Shown piece after piece: positions 8,107-17,289 of a DNA stretch of 64,000 nt. The first letter of the stretch is position 1. Every line of letters begins with the position of its first letter. The notes under the pieces are model-generated. The model did no database searches. It was not told the DNA's origin and was given only the letters and a program-made list of their open reading frames with translations. Made by a program: the position numbers and the translations under genes. The stretch is from Pseudomonas sp. MWU15-20650 (GTDB lineage Bacteria > Pseudomonadota > Gammaproteobacteria > Pseudomonadales > Pseudomonadaceae). Where the stretch lies: positions 248,001 to 312,000 of the forward strand of contig NZ_JALJFG010000001.1 in the NCBI RefSeq assembly GCF_023242475.1, in the 5' to 3' direction.

Positions 8107-8560
8107 GCCGGTGCCTCTGACCCGTGACGCTTCATGGGTATTTCAAGTGGATAGCCGTCTTCTGGAAAAACGTTTCAGCACCAACATACACCGCTCGATG
8201 CGTTTCTCGTAAGGCGTACTAAAGGGAAACTCTGCCAAATCGGCTGGATGGCACCCAACGACGTTTTGGCACAGCAGCCCCTCAAGACTGCGGGTCTGGC
8301 GCTTGCAAGGGCCGAGTATATCGAGACGCTGTCGCGACGACGACCTCCCCGCACTCATTTGGTCGGCAAATCGCGGCTGTAATGCGGCTTTTTTACGCAA
8401 CTGTGCTTCTGATTGCGGTGAAAGCCCGGGAACGGGGCATATTTCGCGCATTGGAACGGCTATTCGCTTGGCGCTGTGCTTTTTCAAGCGATTTGCTATC
8501 TTGCCAAGCCTGCCGCAAGCCCAGGCTTGCCGTTATGATGACTATAAGAGAAGCCCTGCC
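8107..8560. other. Divergent intergenic region with a dyad ahead of the MFS gene
   Basis: Roughly 450 bases between divergent genes, with no supported coding region. Toward the right, CAAGCCTG (8505-8512) and CAGGCTTG (8522-8529) form an eight-base dyad. Five bases later TATGAT (8534-8539) is a plausible -10 for the MFS gene. The dyad would sit over the -35 region, so it is an operator candidate. The left and middle parts show nothing I can name. Confidence 0.4.
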
Positions 8561-9850
8561 ATGTCCTCCGTGCCCGCAAGCAGTGCGCAACCTTCGCGCC
8601 CGCTGACCCGCAACGACTACAAAACCCTGTCGCTGTCTGCCTTGGGCGGGGCGCTGGAGTTCTACGATTTCATCATTTTCGTGTTTTTCGCCACCGTGGT
8701 CGGAAAACTGTTCTTCCCTGCCGACATGCCTGAGTGGCTGCGCATGGTGCAGACCTTCGGGATTTTTGCCGCCGGCTACCTCGCACGTCCTTTGGGCGGC
8801 ATCATCATGGCGCACTTCGGGGACCTGCTGGGGCGCAAGAAAATGTTCACCTTGAGCATCTTCATGATGGCCGTGCCGACCCTGATCATGGGCCTGCTGC
8901 CGACCTACGCACAGATCGGCTTGTGGGCGCCGATCCTGTTGCTGCTGATGCGTGTGATCCAGGGCGCGGCGATTGGCGGCGAAGTGCCGGGTGCCTGGGT
9001 ATTCGTCTCCGAACACGTGCCACCGCGTCACATTGGCTACGCCTGCGGCAGCCTGACCAGCGGCCTCACCGCCGGTATCCTGCTGGGTTCACTGGTGGCC
9101 ACGGCCATCAATACTATTTATAGCCCTGAGCAGGTGTCGGATTACGCCTGGCGGATTCCGTTCCTGCTCGGCGGCGTATTCGGCCTGCTGTCGGTGTACC
9201 TGCGCCGCTGGCTGCATGAAACGCCGATCTTTGCCGAAATGCAGCAACGCAAAACCTTGGCTGCCGAACTGCCATTGCGCGCGGTATTGCGTGATCACCG
9301 TGGCGCGATTGTGTTGTCGATGCTGCTGACCTGGCTGCTCTCGGCCGCGATTGTGGTGGTTATCCTGATGACCCCTACGGTGCTGCAAACGGTCTACCAC
9401 TTCAGCCCGACTGTTGCGCTCAAAGCCAACAGCCTGGCCATTGTCACCCTCAGCCTGGGTTGCGTCGCTTGCGGAGCGCTGGCCGATCGCTTCGGCGCGG
9501 GCCGCGTGCTGGTCATCGGGTGCCTGTTGCTGCTGGCCAGTTCCTGGACGCTGTATCACAGCCTGGTTGATCACCCGGACTGGCTGTTCTCGCTCTATGC
9601 CCTGACCGGCTTGTTTGTCGGCACCATCGGGGTCGTGCCTTACGTGATGGTCAAGGCTTTCCCACCGGTGGTGCGGTTCAGCGGGTTGTCGTTCTCCTAT
9701 AACGTTGCCTACGCCATTTTTGGTGGCCTCACGCCGTTGGCGGTATCGCTGCTGATGAAGGAGAGCCCGATGGGCCCGGCCTACTATGTCGCCGTGCTGT
9801 GTGTGATGGGGATGTTGGTGGGCGCGTACCTGTGGAAGCGCGGGCGTTAA
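8561..9850 (+). CDS. MFS transporter, metabolite:H+ symporter type
   Basis: 429-residue polytopic inner-membrane protein with about 12 hydrophobic segments. Near the start, ALGGALEFYDFIIFVFFATV and, after the second segment, GDLLGRKKMF (a loop 2-3 motif of the G-D-R-GR-K type) mark it as an MFS symporter of the metabolite:H+ symporter branch (citrate, proline, shikimate and relatives). The N-terminal 25 residues are hydrophilic. The ATG at 8561 is preferred over an upstream extension of low-complexity coding quality. It precedes the pst genes, as in other pseudomonads. The substrate is unknown; a phosphate link is not shown. Confidence 0.88.
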   Translation: MSSVPASSAQPSRPLTRNDYKTLSLSALGGALEFYDFIIFVFFATVVGKLFFPADMPEWLRMVQTFGIFAAGYLARPLGGIIMAHFGDLLGRKKMFTLSIFMMAVPTLIMGLLPTYAQIGLWAPILLLLMRVIQGAAIGGEVPGAWVFVSEHVPPRHIGYACGSLTSGLTAGILLGSLVATAINTIYSPEQVSDYAWRIPFLLGGVFGLLSVYLRRWLHETPIFAEMQQRKTLAAELPLRAVLRDHRGAIVLSMLLTWLLSAAIVVVILMTPTVLQTVYHFSPTVALKANSLAIVTLSLGCVACGALADRFGAGRVLVIGCLLLLASSWTLYHSLVDHPDWLFSLYALTGLFVGTIGVVPYVMVKAFPPVVRFSGLSFSYNVAYAIFGGLTPLAVSLLMKESPMGPAYYVAVLCVMGMLVGAYLWKRGR

Positions 9851-9865
9851 TGCTCCTATAACCTT

Positions 9866-9907
9866 GCTCCCGCTGGGTCGCTCAGCGGCCCCCAAAAAAG
9901 CGGGAGC
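9866..9907. repeat. Nested inverted repeat (REP-like hairpin) after the MFS gene
   Basis: GCTCCCGCT (9866-9874) pairs with AGCGGGAGC (9899-9907). Inside, CCGCTG and CAGCGG can make an alternative smaller stem. An A-rich run lies inside the loop. It is probably a REP-type element and may serve as terminator for the MFS gene. Confidence 0.55.
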
Positions 9908-10045
9908 GCTACGCACATAGGTATGTAGGAAGAGTCATAGATTACAGAGTGTTTCTGAAACACCGCTTCAAGCGCTTCAACCTCCTCGCAAGCCCCGGTT
10001 TTATTGATGTTTCTCCTTTCTGTCAGGTTTTTCACAAATGCTGGC

Positions 10046-10063
10046 CTTTCATCTAATTGTCAT
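10046..10063 (+). promoter_or_regulatory. Candidate Pho box of pstS
   Basis: CTTTCAT-CTAA-TTGTCAT matches the PhoB direct-repeat consensus (two CTGTCAT units separated by four bases) with two mismatches. Ten bases downstream, TAGAGT (10074-10079) fits a PhoB-type -10, giving a leader of about 55 bases before pstS. A weaker half site, CTGTCAG, lies at 10020-10026. Confidence 0.75.
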
Positions 10064-10141
10064 ATTCCAGACATAGAGTGTTCACACGGCCTACCGATAC
10101 TTGGCCCCGATCCAACTATCCCTATCTGCTAGGAGTAAGGC

Positions 10142-11131
10142 ATGAAACTGAAACGTTTGATGGCGGCAATGACTTTTGTCGCTGCTGGCGTTGCGACCGC
10201 TAACGCGGTAGCCGCTGGTGTTGACCCGGCAATTGCGGCTTACGTGAAGACCACTGGTGTGTCGGGCAACCTGTCCAGCGTTGGTTCCGATACCCTGGCA
10301 AACCTGATGACCTTGTGGGCTGAGGGTTACAAAAAGGAATACCCGAACGTCAACATCCAGATTCAGGCCGCCGGCTCCGCTACCGCTCCACCTGCGCTGA
10401 CTGAAGGCACCTCCAACCTGGGCCCGATGAGCCGCAAGATGAAGGACACCGAACTGGCTGCCTTCGAGCAGAAGTACGGTTACAAGCCAACCGCTATCCC
10501 GGTGGCTGTGGATGCCCTGGCGGTGTTCGTGCACAAGGACAACCCGATCCAGCACCTGACCATGGAACAAGTCGACGCGATCTTCTCTTCGACTCGCCTG
10601 TGCGGCGCTAAAGCCGACGTAAAAACCTGGGGCGACCTGGGTGTGACCGGCGACCTGGCCAACAAGCCTGTTCAACTGTTCGGTCGTAACTCGGTATCCG
10701 GCACCTACGGCTACTTCAAAGAAGAAGCCCTGTGCAAAGGCGACTACAAGCCAAACGTGAACGAACAACCTGGCTCGGCTTCGGTCGTGCAGTCGATCAG
10801 CTCCTCGCTGAACGGCATCGGTTACTCGGGCATCGGCTACAAGACTGCAAGCGTGAAGACCGTCGCCCTGGCCAAGAAAGGCAGCACTGACTTCATCGAA
10901 GACAGCGAAGAAAACGCCCTGAACGGCAAATACCCGCTGTCGCGTTTCCTCTACGTGTACGTCAACAAAGCCCCGAACAAGCCACTGGCCCCGCTGGAAG
11001 CTGAGTTCGTGAAACTGGTCCTGTCCAAACAGGGTCAGGAAGTGGTTGTGAAAGACGGCTACATCCCACTGCCTGCCAAAGTTGCCGCCAAGGCCCTGGC
11101 TGACCTGGGTTTGAAAGAAGGCGGCAAGTAA
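10142..11131 (+). CDS. pstS: Phosphate ABC transporter periplasmic substrate-binding protein PstS
   Basis: 329-residue secreted protein that binds inorganic phosphate in the periplasm and delivers it to PstCAB. The signal peptide covers about the first 25 residues ([20 protein letters not shown] then NAVAA). Phosphate-binding landmarks are visible: GSDTLANL near residue 48, [20 protein letters not shown] near 82 and [12 protein letters not shown] near 180. A strong ribosome site, AGGAGTAAGG, precedes the ATG. A Pho box and -10 lie upstream, so expression should be induced on phosphate starvation through PhoB. A perfect hairpin follows the gene, separating it from pstC. Confidence 0.97.
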   Translation: MKLKRLMAAMTFVAAGVATANAVAAGVDPAIAAYVKTTGVSGNLSSVGSDTLANLMTLWAEGYKKEYPNVNIQIQAAGSATAPPALTEGTSNLGPMSRKMKDTELAAFEQKYGYKPTAIPVAVDALAVFVHKDNPIQHLTMEQVDAIFSSTRLCGAKADVKTWGDLGVTGDLANKPVQLFGRNSVSGTYGYFKEEALCKGDYKPNVNEQPGSASVVQSISSSLNGIGYSGIGYKTASVKTVALAKKGSTDFIEDSEENALNGKYPLSRFLYVYVNKAPNKPLAPLEAEFVKLVLSKQGQEVVVKDGYIPLPAKVAAKALADLGLKEGGK

Positions 11132-11145
11132 GCCTTCGGTAAGCT

Positions 11146-11178
11146 GCCTTGAACCGGGCTCACTCCACGGTTCAAGGC
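11146..11178 (+). terminator. Stem-loop 3' of pstS
   Basis: A perfect 11-base inverted repeat (GCCTTGAACCG / CGGTTCAAGGC) with an 11-base loop begins 14 bases after the pstS stop. There is no T run, so it may stabilise pstS mRNA or stop transcription with Rho rather than being a classical terminator. Confidence 0.6.
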
Positions 11179-11268
11179 CCAGGCGGGGTCTGTAAGACCT
11201 GGACCTCGCCTCCTAATTTTTAATCCGCTGCCAGCCATGCTACGCGGCGGATTTCTTGCGTCACTGCA

Positions 11269-11286
11269 TTGTCATCTTTCTGTCAT
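11269..11286 (+). promoter_or_regulatory. Candidate Pho box of pstC
   Basis: TTGTCAT-CTTT-CTGTCAT is nearly a perfect PhoB direct repeat. Ten bases downstream, TAGGGT (11297-11302) is a weak -10 at the right spacing. This would place the transcription start at about 11308, almost on the first pstC ATG. It indicates that pstC has its own PhoB-driven promoter separate from pstS. Confidence 0.78.
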
Positions 11287-11308
11287 ACAGGATCGCTAGG
11301 GTGTGCGC

Positions 11309-13594
11309 ATGAATGATCTGGCCAATTCCACCATGACGACGACTTCTCCTCCCAAGCGCATTGATTTCAATACGCCTGAGCTGCAACGCAAGCGCCGCAT
11401 TCGCGCGCTCAAAGATCGCCTGACCCGTTGGTACGTGTTGATCGGCGGTCTCGCCGTCCTCGGCGCCATCACCCTGATTTTCTTCTTCCTTGCCTATGTC
11501 GTCGCGCCCCTGTTCCAAGGTGCCTCGCTGACCAAGGAAGACGCGCTCACGCCCGCCTGGATCCAGGACGCCGGCAAGCCGTTGATGATCTCCCTCGAAG
11601 AACAGAACCAAGTCGCCATGCGGGTTTCCGACAAAGGCCAGGCGCTGTTCTTTGATGTGGGTACCGGTGCCGAGCTTTCGCGTGTCGACTTGCCGCTACC
11701 GGCAGGCAGCCAGGTGGTGTCCATTGGCAGAGACCAACCGGGCAGCCCGCTGGTGATCCTTGGGTTGTCCAATGGCCAGTCCCTGGTGTTCCGCCACACC
11801 TATAAGGTGTCGTACCCGGACGGCAAGAAAACCATTACCCCGGCCATTGAATACCCTTACGGCGAAACGCCGATCGTGCTGGATGACGCGGGTCGCCCGC
11901 TGGAGCACGTCGCCCTTAACGCCACCGACTCTTCGCTGGTGGTAGCAGGCTCGGCCGGCTCGTACCTGAACGTGCTGGCCCTGAGCCGCGAAGAAAACAT
12001 GATGACCGGCGAAGTCACCAGCGAGCAGAAGCGTATCGAGCTGCCGCAAATGACCGAGCCGGTGAAGGCGATCTTCATCGACCCACGCCAGCAGTGGCTG
12101 TACGTGATCAACGGTCGCGCCCTTGCCGATGTGTTCAGCTTGCGCGACAAGAGCCTTAACGGTCGCTACAAGTTGTTGGAAGACGGCGCCGCTGAGATCA
12201 CCGCCAGTACCCAGCTGGTGGGTGGTATCTCGCTGATCGTCGGTAACTCCAAGGGCGGCCTGGCCCAGTGGTTCATGGCCCGTGACCCGGATGGTGAGCA
12301 GCGTCTCAAGCAGATCCGTACCTTCCAGATGGGCACTGCGCCGATCGTCGAAATCACCGCTGAAGAGCGTCGCAAGGGTTTCACCGCGCTCGACGCGTCT
12401 GGCAAGTTCGGCGTATTCCACAGCACCGCGCACCGTACCCTGCTGGTTGACCCGGTCGTGGAGGGCCAGGGCGTGTTTGGTCTGTCGCCACGGGCCAACC
12501 GCGTGATCGTCGAGGCTGGCGGCAAGCTGCAACCGCTGCTGCTGGACAACCCGCACCCGGAAGTTTCCTGGAGCGCGTTGTGGAGCAAGGTCTGGTACGA
12601 AAACTACGACGAGCCTAAGTACGTCTGGCAATCGACCGCCGCCAACACCGACTTCGAACCCAAGATGAGCCTGGCGCCGCTGACCTTCGGTACGCTGAAG
12701 GCGGCGTTCTACGCCATGCTGCTGGCCGCGCCTTTGGCCGTTGCCGCTGCGATCTACACCGCGTACTTCATGGCCCCGAGCCTGCGTCGCAAGGTCAAGC
12801 CGGTGATCGAGCTGATGGAAGCCATGCCGACGGTGATCCTTGGTTTCTTCGCGGGCCTGTTCCTGGCGCCGTATGTCGAAGGGCATCTACCGGGCATTTT
12901 CAGCCTGCTGATGCTCCTGCCGATTGGCATTCTGGTCGCCGGGTTTGTGTTCAGTCGCCTGCCCGAGTCCCTGCGCCTGCGTGTGCCGGACGGTTGGGAA
13001 AGCGCGATCCTGATTCCGGTGATCCTGTTCGTGGGCTGGCTGTCGCTGTACATGAGCCCGTACCTGGAGACCTGGTTCTTCGGTGGCGATATGCGCATGT
13101 GGATCTCCCACGACCTGGGCATTACCTACGACCAACGCAACGCACTGGTCGTCGGCCTGGCCATGGGCTTTGCGGTCATCCCGAACATCTACTCCATCGC
13201 CGAAGACGCCGTGTTCAGCGTGCCGCGCGGCCTGACCCTGGGCTCCCTGGCTCTGGGCGCCACGCCTTGGCAGACCATGACCCGCGTGGTCATCCTGACC
13301 GCCAGCCCGGGGATTTTCTCGGCGCTGATGATCGGCATGGGCCGTGCAGTGGGTGAAACCATGATCGTGCTGATGGCCACCGGTAACACGCCGGTGATGG
13401 AGATGAACCTGTTCGAAGGCTTGCGCACACTGGCGGCCAACGTCGCGGTGGAAATGCCCGAGTCGGAAGTGGGCGGCAGTCACTACCGCGTGCTGTTCCT
13501 CTCGGCGCTGGTGCTGCTGTTGTTCACCTTCATCATGAACACCCTCGCCGAGCTGATTCGTCAGCGTCTGCGCAAGAAATACTCGTCGCTTTAA
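11309..13594 (+). CDS. pstC: Phosphate ABC transporter permease PstC (long form)
   Basis: 761-residue inner-membrane permease. An N-terminal membrane anchor (VLIGGLAVLGAITLIFFFLA, about residues 45-64) is followed by a large extracytoplasmic segment of about 400 residues, then a C-terminal permease domain starting near residue 450. The segment AVGETMIVLMATGNTPVMEM near residue 680 is part of the EAA-loop region. The long insertion is usual in Pseudomonas PstC and absent from E. coli PstC (about 320 aa). Two starts are possible: ATG 11309, which has a poor ribosome site and lies at the predicted transcription start, or ATG 11333. It forms an operon with pstA, 15 bases downstream. Confidence 0.93.
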   Translation: MNDLANSTMTTTSPPKRIDFNTPELQRKRRIRALKDRLTRWYVLIGGLAVLGAITLIFFFLAYVVAPLFQGASLTKEDALTPAWIQDAGKPLMISLEEQNQVAMRVSDKGQALFFDVGTGAELSRVDLPLPAGSQVVSIGRDQPGSPLVILGLSNGQSLVFRHTYKVSYPDGKKTITPAIEYPYGETPIVLDDAGRPLEHVALNATDSSLVVAGSAGSYLNVLALSREENMMTGEVTSEQKRIELPQMTEPVKAIFIDPRQQWLYVINGRALADVFSLRDKSLNGRYKLLEDGAAEITASTQLVGGISLIVGNSKGGLAQWFMARDPDGEQRLKQIRTFQMGTAPIVEITAEERRKGFTALDASGKFGVFHSTAHRTLLVDPVVEGQGVFGLSPRANRVIVEAGGKLQPLLLDNPHPEVSWSALWSKVWYENYDEPKYVWQSTAANTDFEPKMSLAPLTFGTLKAAFYAMLLAAPLAVAAAIYTAYFMAPSLRRKVKPVIELMEAMPTVILGFFAGLFLAPYVEGHLPGIFSLLMLLPIGILVAGFVFSRLPESLRLRVPDGWESAILIPVILFVGWLSLYMSPYLETWFFGGDMRMWISHDLGITYDQRNALVVGLAMGFAVIPNIYSIAEDAVFSVPRGLTLGSLALGATPWQTMTRVVILTASPGIFSALMIGMGRAVGETMIVLMATGNTPVMEMNLFEGLRTLAANVAVEMPESEVGGSHYRVLFLSALVLLLFTFIMNTLAELIRQRLRKKYSSL

Positions 13595-13609
13595 GAAAGG
13601 TAGAAGTCT

Positions 13610-15280
13610 GTGAAACAGAACTCCCTGAATGGATGGTTCAAGAGCGGCGCCCCCGGCGTCTGGATCAGCGGTGGCGCGGTGTCCATCGCGGTCATCATGA
13701 CCATTGGTTTGCTGGCCGTGATTGCGGTGCGTGGTTTGGGCCACTTCTGGCCGGCTGACCTGATCCAGGCCAACTACAACGTGCCGGGCCAGGAAAACCA
13801 TATCGTCATCGGCGAAGTGGTGCAGAAGGAAGAAGTGCCCCGCGAGCGCCTGAAAAGCGCGGGCCTGCCGGTGCCGGACCAAGGCCCGGAATTCATGACC
13901 CGCGAGCTGATCAAGGTCGGCAACCGCGACCTCAATGGCAACGACTTCACCTGGATCGTGGGCGAGTGGTTGAAGGATCAGACCAAGCCTTTGAACCTGA
14001 TGACGATCGAACGTCGCGAGTGGGGCAATTTCTACGGCACCCTGGTCAACGTCAAGCAGGATGGCAAGGTGATTGCCGAGGGCGAGGCTGCGTGGCCTGA
14101 GTTGCAAGCCCGCGTCGACCGCGTCAACAAGCTGGCTGCCCAGCTCAAGAGCCTGGAAAAAACCGACATCGGCGCAATCAACGCCGGGCTGGAGCGTATT
14201 CGCCTGCACGGTCGCAAGCTGGAGCTGGAAGGCAAGCTTGACGCCACCGCGCAGGCGGATATGGAAAGTGACCGCGTCGCGCTGAACAACCGTTACAAGG
14301 ACGTTGAAGCGCGCCTGGCGGACCTGCACACCCAGTTCAATCGCGACAGCCTGACCGCTCGCGATGCCAACGGTAAGGAAGTGGAAATCGGCATTGGCAA
14401 AGTGGTGCACGCCTACCAGCCGAACGCCATGGGCACGATGACCAAGATCGGCTTCTACTTCAGCAAGGTCTGGGAATTCCTCAGCGATGACCCGCGTGAA
14501 GCCAACACGGAAGGCGGGATCTTCCCTGCCATCTTCGGCACCGTGATGATGACCCTGATCATGGCGATGATCGTGACCCCGTTTGGTGTCCTGGCGGCGG
14601 TGTACCTGCGTGAATACGCCAAGCAGAACACGCTGACCCGGGTGATTCGTATCGCCGTGAACAACCTGGCGGGTGTACCGGCCATCGTTTACGGCGTGTT
14701 TGGCCTGGGCTTCTTCGTGTATGTACTGGGTGGCTCGGTAGACCGCCTGTTCTTCGCCGAAGCCCTGCCGGCACCGACCTTTGGTACCCCGGGCCTGCTC
14801 TGGGCCTCGCTGACCCTGGCGCTGCTGGCGGTGCCGGTGGTGATCGTGGCCACCGAAGAAGGCCTGGCGCGGATTCCTCGCACCGTGCGTGAAGGCTCCC
14901 TGGCGCTTGGCGCGACCAAGGCGGAAACGCTGTGGAAGATCGTGCTGCCGATGGCCAGCCCGGCGATGATGACCGGCATGATCCTCGCCGTGGCGCGTGC
15001 CGCCGGTGAAGTGGCGCCGCTGATGTTGGTGGGTGTGGTGAAGCTGGCGCCGTCGCTGCCGCTGGATGGCAACTACCCGTACTTGCACCTGGACCAGAAG
15101 ATCATGCACCTGGGCTTCCATATCTATGACGTCGGCTTCCAGAGCCCCAACGTCGAAGCCGCACGCCCGCTGGTGTACGCCACTGCGCTGCTGCTGGTAC
15201 TGGTGATCGCCACGTTGAACCTCTCGGCGGTGTGGATTCGTAACCACCTGCGCGAAAAGTACAAGGCGCTGGACAGTTAA
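13610..15280 (+). CDS. pstA: Phosphate ABC transporter permease PstA (long form)
   Basis: 556-residue partner of PstC in the inner membrane. One N-terminal membrane segment (VSIAVIMTIGLLAVIAVRGL, about residues 25-44) precedes a soluble periplasmic segment of about 250 residues with heptad-like Leu/Lys pattern (RVDRVNKLAAQLKSLEKTD). The permease domain follows, including the conserved loop EEGLARIPRTVREGSLALGA near residue 420. As with PstC, the enlarged periplasmic part is a Pseudomonas trait. The start is GTG at 13610, preceded by GAAAGG. A REP palindrome after the gene separates it from pstB. Confidence 0.94.
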   Translation: MKQNSLNGWFKSGAPGVWISGGAVSIAVIMTIGLLAVIAVRGLGHFWPADLIQANYNVPGQENHIVIGEVVQKEEVPRERLKSAGLPVPDQGPEFMTRELIKVGNRDLNGNDFTWIVGEWLKDQTKPLNLMTIERREWGNFYGTLVNVKQDGKVIAEGEAAWPELQARVDRVNKLAAQLKSLEKTDIGAINAGLERIRLHGRKLELEGKLDATAQADMESDRVALNNRYKDVEARLADLHTQFNRDSLTARDANGKEVEIGIGKVVHAYQPNAMGTMTKIGFYFSKVWEFLSDDPREANTEGGIFPAIFGTVMMTLIMAMIVTPFGVLAAVYLREYAKQNTLTRVIRIAVNNLAGVPAIVYGVFGLGFFVYVLGGSVDRLFFAEALPAPTFGTPGLLWASLTLALLAVPVVIVATEEGLARIPRTVREGSLALGATKAETLWKIVLPMASPAMMTGMILAVARAAGEVAPLMLVGVVKLAPSLPLDGNYPYLHLDQKIMHLGFHIYDVGFQSPNVEAARPLVYATALLLVLVIATLNLSAVWIRNHLREKYKALDS

Positions 15281-15301
15281 TTGAAGTAAACGCGGACTCA
15301 A

Positions 15302-15329
15302 TGTGGGAGGGGGCAAGCCCCCTCCGACA
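15302..15329. repeat. REP palindrome between pstA and pstB
   Basis: TGTGGGAGGGGGC and GCCCCCTCCGACA form an imperfect palindrome (one mismatch near the end) of the same family as the copies at 6709, 20486 and 35717. It lies within the transcribed spacer, so it may tune PstB levels relative to the permeases. Confidence 0.85.
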
Positions 15330-15410
15330 CTAGACCACGATATACGCAGAATTTGAGTAAACCGCCCCCGGCGGTTCAACAACACGAATTGGTAGCACAG
15401 GGAGCATCCC

Positions 15411-16244
15411 ATGCAACACGAAACCCATACCCACGGCATCAACATGTCTGCCCTGGGTCGTGACAAGCAAAGCCTGAGCCTGGCCCAGGAAACTGTGGCC
15501 ATCGAAGTACCGGGCCTGAGCCTGTACTACGGTGAAAAGCAGGCGCTGTTTGACGTCAGCATGAACATTCCCAAGCAGCGCGTGACCGCCTTCATCGGCC
15601 CGTCCGGCTGCGGCAAGTCCACTCTGCTGCGTACCTTCAACCGCATGAACGACCTGGTTGACGGTTGCCGCGTAGAGGGTGCGATCAACCTCTATGGCAG
15701 CAACATCTACCGTAAAGGCGAGGATGTGGCTGAGCTGCGTCGCCGCGTGGGCATGGTGTTCCAGAAACCCAACCCGTTTCCCAAGACCATCTATGAAAAC
15801 GTGGTCTACGGCCTGCGTATCCAGGGCATCAACAAAAAACGCATCCTCGACGAAGCGGTTGAGTGGGCCTTGAAGGGCGCAGCGCTATGGGATGAGGTCA
15901 AAGACCGCCTGCACGACTCGGCGCTCGGCTTGTCCGGTGGCCAACAGCAGCGTCTGGTGATTGCCCGTACCATCGCCGTGGAGCCGGAAGTCTTGCTGCT
16001 CGACGAACCGTGCTCGGCCCTTGACCCGATCTCGACACTGAAAGTCGAAGAGCTGATCTACGAGCTCAAGTCCAAGTTCACCATTGTTATCGTGACCCAC
16101 AACATGCAACAGGCGGCGCGGGTTTCCGACTACACCGCGTTCATGTACATGGGCAAGCTGGTGGAGTTCGGCGATACCGATACCTTGTTCACCAATCCAG
16201 CGAAGAAGCAGACCGAAGACTACATCACCGGTCGTTATGGCTAG
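15411..16244 (+). CDS. pstB: Phosphate ABC transporter ATP-binding protein PstB
   Basis: 277-residue ATPase that powers phosphate import through PstCA and takes part in signalling to PhoR. Walker [10 protein letters not shown] lies near residue 64, the signature LSGGQQQR near 175 and Walker [14 protein letters not shown] near 195. [20 protein letters not shown] is the H-loop region typical of PstB. A 30-residue N-terminal extension precedes the ABC domain. The start ATG follows GGGAGCATCCC. The next gene, phoU, is separated by a hairpin-forming repeat. Confidence 0.97.
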   Translation: MQHETHTHGINMSALGRDKQSLSLAQETVAIEVPGLSLYYGEKQALFDVSMNIPKQRVTAFIGPSGCGKSTLLRTFNRMNDLVDGCRVEGAINLYGSNIYRKGEDVAELRRRVGMVFQKPNPFPKTIYENVVYGLRIQGINKKRILDEAVEWALKGAALWDEVKDRLHDSALGLSGGQQQRLVIARTIAVEPEVLLLDEPCSALDPISTLKVEELIYELKSKFTIVIVTHNMQQAARVSDYTAFMYMGKLVEFGDTDTLFTNPAKKQTEDYITGRYG

Positions 16245-16250
16245 TTGGAG

Positions 16251-16344
16251 CAGCTGCAAGCCGCAAGTTTCAAGCGGCAAGTAAGAGCAGTTCAACGGAA
16301 CGACACACATCAGCTTGCAGCTTATAGCTTGCGGCTTACAGCTT
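16251..16344. repeat. Paired inverted repeat between pstB and phoU
   Basis: CTGCAAGCCGCAAG (from 16253) and CTTGCGGCTTACAG (about 16328-16342) are nearly complementary and can pair into a long hairpin. The arms contain iterated GCAAG/CTTGC words. A similar set of words occurs at 21945-22019 between phoB and phoR. This is a Pseudomonas intergenic repeat family distinct from the TGTGGGAGGG REP. Confidence 0.65.
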
Positions 16345-16359
16345 TTGCGGAGCAAACCC

Positions 16360-17121
16360 ATGATTAGCAAAGAAGGCCTTACCCATCACATCTCCGCGCA
16401 ATTCAACGCCGAACTTGAGGAAGTGCGCAGCCACCTCCTGGCGATGGGCGGGCTGGTGGAAAAGCAAGTCAACGACGCGGTCACAGCGCTGATCGAGGCC
16501 GACTCGGGCTTGGCCCAGCAAGTGCGCGAGATCGATGACCAGATCAACCAGATGGAACGCAACATCGACGAAGAATGCCTGCGCATTCTTGCCCGTCGCC
16601 AGCCGGCGGCGTCCGACTTGCGTTTGATCATCAGCATTTCCAAGTCGGTGATCGACCTGGAGCGTATCGGCGACGAAGCCACCAAGATCGCTCGCCGCGC
16701 CATCCAGTTGTGCGAAGAAGGCGAAGCGCCGCGCGGTTACGTGGAAGTGCGTCACATCGGTGATCAGGTGCGCAACATGGTGCGTGATGCCCTCGACGCG
16801 TTTGCTCGCTTTGACGCTGAATTGGCGCTGTCGGTCGCCCAGTACGACAAGATCATTGACCGCGAATACAAGACCGCACTGCGTGAGTTGGCCACCTACA
16901 TGATGGAAGACCCGCGCTCTATCTCGCGGGTCTTGAACATCATTTGGGTGCTGCGTTCCCTGGAACGTATCGGCGACCACGCGCGCAATATCTCGGAATT
17001 GGTGATCTATCTGGTGCGCGGCACCGACGTAAGACACATGGGCCTCAAGCGCATGAAAGCCGAAGTTGAAGGCACGGCGGATCTAATCCCTAATGTTCCG
17101 GACGAATCTGACGATAAGTAA
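16360..17121 (+). CDS. phoU: Phosphate signalling complex protein PhoU
   Basis: 253-residue all-helical cytoplasmic protein made of two similar PhoU domains of about 100 residues each. The metal-binding E/D motifs are visible in both: ISKSVIDLERIGDEATKIAR near residues 90-110, and VLRSLERIGDHARNISELVI near 200-220. PhoU links PstSCAB to the kinase PhoR, silencing the pho response when phosphate is plentiful. The start MISKEGLTHHI is chosen over an in-frame extension into the repeat. A strong terminator follows, ending the pst-phoU unit. Confidence 0.97.
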   Translation: MISKEGLTHHISAQFNAELEEVRSHLLAMGGLVEKQVNDAVTALIEADSGLAQQVREIDDQINQMERNIDEECLRILARRQPAASDLRLIISISKSVIDLERIGDEATKIARRAIQLCEEGEAPRGYVEVRHIGDQVRNMVRDALDAFARFDAELALSVAQYDKIIDREYKTALRELATYMMEDPRSISRVLNIIWVLRSLERIGDHARNISELVIYLVRGTDVRHMGLKRMKAEVEGTADLIPNVPDESDDK

Positions 17122-17138
17122 GGTTGCCCGAGAAATTA

Positions 17139-17168
17139 ACGCCCGGCCTCTGGCCGGGCGTTTTCGTT
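17139..17168 (+). terminator. Rho-independent terminator of phoU
   Basis: AACGCCCGGCC and GGCCGGGCGTT form an 11-base perfect stem with a TCT loop, followed by a TTTTCGTTT tail. It begins 18 bases after the phoU stop. Confidence 0.93.
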
Positions 17169-17289
17169 TACGGCATCTGAATTTTTTGCGCGGAAGGCGT
17201 CAGAAAGTCCTTCTGTGACTACCGAGTTTTGGCAAAATGCCATCAGTCAGGCGTTTTGCGTGCCGAAGTTTTTATAGGATGAAGGGTCG

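Noticed and set aside
12887..15502. 871-codon open frame opposite pstC/pstA
   Set aside because: Same shadow effect. The plus strand has clear permease motifs, ribosome sites and conserved lengths, while the antisense product is a low-complexity His/Gln-rich sequence.
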